DNA from: Zoogloeaceae bacterium
Lineage (GTDB): Bacteria; Pseudomonadota; Gammaproteobacteria; Burkholderiales; Rhodocyclaceae
Direction of reading: 5' to 3'
DNA: 64,000 nt
NCBI GenBank assembly: GCA_024235595.1
Contig: JACKMC010000010.1
Coordinates: 1-64,000 of the forward strand
Shown: positions 61,866-64,000 of the stretch, one piece after another
Layout of the letters: the number at the start of each line of letters is the position of its first letter
Position numbering within the stretch: the stretch's first letter is position 1
The notes under the pieces: model-generated
The model's input: only the letters and a program-made list of their open reading frames with translations
Databases searched by the model: none
What the model was told of the DNA's origin: nothing
Program-made: the position numbers and the translations under genes

Positions 61866-64000
61866 TCAATGCAGCCCGGGCAAGGGCTTGTCGGTTTCCT
61901 CCGCGGCCCCGTCCTGCTCGGCCTCGGTCCCGCGCGGGGTGATGTCGTTCGGCGTTCCCTCGGGAGGTTCCTGGCCACCCTGCCCGGGCCCCGCCGGCAC
62001 CACGGGCGGCATCGGCGCGGCCACCGCCTGCGGCGACGAGCAGGCTGCATCCGCAGTCGCGGTGAGCAGCGGCTGCAGCACCGGGGCGAGGTTCTTCAGC
62101 ACCTGTACCGACAGGGCGCTGGTGAAACTGTATTTCTCCGCGTAGGGCTCGCGCACATGGGCCGTAATCACCCCGAAGAATCGGTCCCCCAGCAGAAACA
62201 CGAAGGTCGCCGAGCGGCTTATCACTCGCGACGATACCAGACGCCCGCCGCGGCCATAGACCTCGAATCGGTGATCGCCGGTTCCGGTCTTGCCGCCGAT
62301 ATCGAGCGGCACCGCTTCGGCCGACGCGAAACTGCCCCAGATCCGCTTGGCCGTGCCATTCTTCGCTACCCCGACGAGCGCCTCGCGCACCACTGCGGTC
62401 AGCTCTTCGGGCAGCACCCGCTCGGCCTTGCCCGGCGACTGCACGAGATGCGTCTCGAAAGGCGTGCCGCTCGCAAAATCGAGGCTCTGCAAGCGCATCA
62501 CCGGGTAGCGCATGCCCTTGTTCTGGATGATGCCGATCAGCTCGGCCAGCGCGCTCGGCCGGTCGCCCGAGCTGCCGATGGCGGTCGCATAGGACGGGGT
62601 GAGCGCCTCGAAGGGGTAACCCAGGCGCTGCCATCTGCGGTGGATCTCGAGGAAAGCCTCGACCTCGAGCAGGCTGCGGATGCGGATGTCCTGGGCGTTC
62701 TTGTGGCGGGTACGGAACAACCAGCCATACACCGACTGCCGCGCCTGCGCACCCGCTTCGAGCATGCTGGCGTAATCGGCTTCGGGATGCGCGATCAAGT
62801 AGGCCGCGAGCCACAGTTCGAGCGGATGGATGCCGGCGATATAGCCGCGGTCGGCGAGGTTGAACTGGTCCACCGAATAGCCGTCGAAAAGCTGCCTGAG
62901 GCGTTCGTCCGAAGGATCGTCGCCCTCCAGGCGGCCTCGCATGAAGCGGGCAAAGCTATCGAAGGAGGCCTCGGGATGGATGCTGCGGTACACCGTGGCG
63001 AGACGTCGCGCGAATGGACGCACGCCCTGCAGCAGGATGGCCTCGACCTCGTCCGCCGTCTTGCCCCGGTACTTGGCGTAGAAGCGGTTGGTGAACAGGC
63101 GGCCTTCGCGATCGGCGAACCTCTCGAGATACTCCCGGCGACGCGGGTCGTCGGAATTCTCGAGCACCAGCGCGCTCGAGCCCGGCGTCTCGAACATGTA
63201 GTGGCGCACCACGTCGCGCATGATGCGGATGAACACCAGGTTGGTGGAATTGCGCAGCGCGTCCTTGACCGTCGGCGCGCTGCCATCCTCGCGGTGGTCG
63301 AAGTTGCCGAAACGGTGCTGCCCGCCACCGGTGTAGAAGGTCTCGCCGGGGTTGGCCGAGTAGCGACGTTCCATCGCCGCCGCCATGATCGCCGCCAGCG
63401 ACTTGTCCCTGGCGCCGAGCAGGTACTCGATGGTCCAGCTCGCCAGCGGGCCCCGGCGTTCGTTCAGCGCCGCCCGCAAGGCATCGCGGTCGGCATCGAC
63501 ATATCGACGATGGAGCTCGGCGATGATCTCGAGATAGCTCACCAGCGTCCGCAGTTTGGCGGTGGAGCCGAGATCGAGCCGCGCGCCGCCATTGATGTCG
63601 AAGGGGGCGTCGAGATTGTCGGTCTGGATGCGCAGCAGGTTGGCATCGCCGACGCGCTCGAACAAGGTGAAACTGAACAACACCTTGGCCGGATCGTCGC
63701 CCGGCGCGAACAGGCGATGCTCCATCAGCCCCGACTTGCGGGCCACATCGGGATCGCCGATGGCCAGCAAGGCATTGGTGACCGCCGACTGCACCGGCGC
63801 ATGGAGCGTGCTCTGCGCCGACAGGTCGAGCCGGTCGAGATCGTAGAGCCGCGGCACGCCCAGCAGGCCGGCGATGCCGGTGCGCAGCGCAGTGGCTGCC
63901 TTGCGGGTGACGAAGGACACGTTGCGCGGTGCCGGATTGTCGCGCCTGAAAGCCAGCTTCGCTTCAAGCGCGGCATCGCGCAGGCGTGGCGGAATCACCG
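61866..64000 (-). CDS. Penicillin-binding protein, transpeptidase part (5' end outside window)
   Basis: At least 711 codons of a large PBP are present; the start lies beyond the right edge. The transpeptidase motifs are GSTAKLRTL (nucleophile Ser), RNSTN and KTGTG. Sequence before the first motif (PAPRNVSFVTRKAATALRTGI, DLSAQSTLHAPVQSAV) fits the linker after a glycosyltransferase domain, so a class A enzyme is likely, but the GT51 domain itself is not in view. An insertion of about 250 residues between SxN and KTG (about 290-540) is larger than usual. The C-terminal 60 residues are Pro/Glu/Gly-rich and probably disordered. Confidence 0.85.
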   Translation of the reverse strand, partial: VIPPRLRDAALEAKLAFRRDNPAPRNVSFVTRKAATALRTGIAGLLGVPRLYDLDRLDLSAQSTLHAPVQSAVTNALLAIGDPDVARKSGLMEHRLFAPGDDPAKVLFSFTLFERVGDANLLRIQTDNLDAPFDINGGARLDLGSTAKLRTLVSYLEIIAELHRRYVDADRDALRAALNERRGPLASWTIEYLLGARDKSLAAIMAAAMERRYSANPGETFYTGGGQHRFGNFDHREDGSAPTVKDALRNSTNLVFIRIMRDVVRHYMFETPGSSALVLENSDDPRRREYLERFADREGRLFTNRFYAKYRGKTADEVEAILLQGVRPFARRLATVYRSIHPEASFDSFARFMRGRLEGDDPSDERLRQLFDGYSVDQFNLADRGYIAGIHPLELWLAAYLIAHPEADYASMLEAGAQARQSVYGWLFRTRHKNAQDIRIRSLLEVEAFLEIHRRWQRLGYPFEALTPSYATAIGSSGDRPSALAELIGIIQNKGMRYPVMRLQSLDFASGTPFETHLVQSPGKAERVLPEELTAVVREALVGVAKNGTAKRIWGSFASAEAVPLDIGGKTGTGDHRFEVYGRGGRLVSSRVISRSATFVFLLGDRFFGVITAHVREPYAEKYSFTSALSVQVLKNLAPVLQPLLTATADAACSSPQAVAAPMPPVVPAGPGQGGQEPPEGTPNDITPRGTEAEQDGAAEETDKPLPGLH

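Overview
The window is a dense, high-GC block of chromosomal housekeeping genes. Gene order and family content fit a betaproteobacterium of the Rhodocyclales (Azoarcus/Thauera/Zoogloea type). The pointers are the dacA-dat-ybeD-lipB-lipA and rlpA-rodA-mrdA-mreDCB clusters, mnmG-rsmG-parAB beside the atp operon, metX-metW, and small families typical of betaproteobacteria (DUF3460, DUF971, DUF3617, DUF4197). The assignment is inference from content; there is no rRNA gene. I see no tRNA, rRNA, insertion sequence, integrase or prophage. No gene-free stretch exceeds 300 bp. The longest are about 225 bp (31888-32112), 218 bp (61649-61865), 195 bp (57896-58091) and 178 bp (24811-24988).

Layout. 1-1165: a DUF4197 gene running off the left edge, then a TlpA-like thiol-disulfide protein. 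1249-12007 (minus): lipoate synthesis and cell-elongation genes in one direction (mreBCD, mrdA, rodA, rlpA, dacA, dat, ybeD, lipB, lipA), ending in an intrinsic terminator. 12103-19969 (plus): gatC-gatA-[lipoprotein]-gatB, two small exported proteins, a class II amidotransferase with a HIT protein, and a 530-residue protein I do not recognise. 19944-22007 (minus): phoB-phoR. 22148-24810 (plus): DUF971, ubiE, Tim44-like and ubiJ. 24825-24915: two type I-E-like CRISPR repeats around one 32-nt spacer. 24989-36322 (minus): mnmG-rsmG-parA-parB and the nine-gene ATP synthase operon. 36457-43843 (minus): transporters, tpx, hemW, rdgB, rph and a protein phosphatase/kinase pair. 43937-52126 (plus): yicC, gmk-rpoZ-spoT, a sugar-permease-less PTS (EIIA, HPr, EI), DUF3460 and an exonuclease/GIY-YIG fusion. 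52134-55148: dadA-alr with a divergent Lrp-type regulator. 55166-64000: carbonic anhydrase, SMUG1-type glycosylase with ampG, a MATE transporter, metX-metW behind an apparent SAM-II riboswitch plus terminator, and a penicillin-binding protein cut by the right edge.

How the genes work together. Many products serve the cell envelope: MreBCD/RodA/PBP2 for elongation, RlpA and DacA for peptidoglycan trimming, AmpG for muropeptide recycling, Alr/DadA/Dat for D-amino acids, and the partial PBP. Others supply energy and cofactors (ATP synthase, UbiE/UbiJ, lipoate) or translation and tRNA quality (GatCAB, MnmG, RsmG, RNase PH). Gmk, omega and SpoT form a (p)ppGpp and nucleotide set.

I found no clear undescribed multi-gene system. 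The non-routine signals are the cas-less mini-CRISPR at the point where ubiB would be expected, the SAM-II leader of metX, several perfect or near-perfect dyads, and a phoR gene without a conventional start codon.
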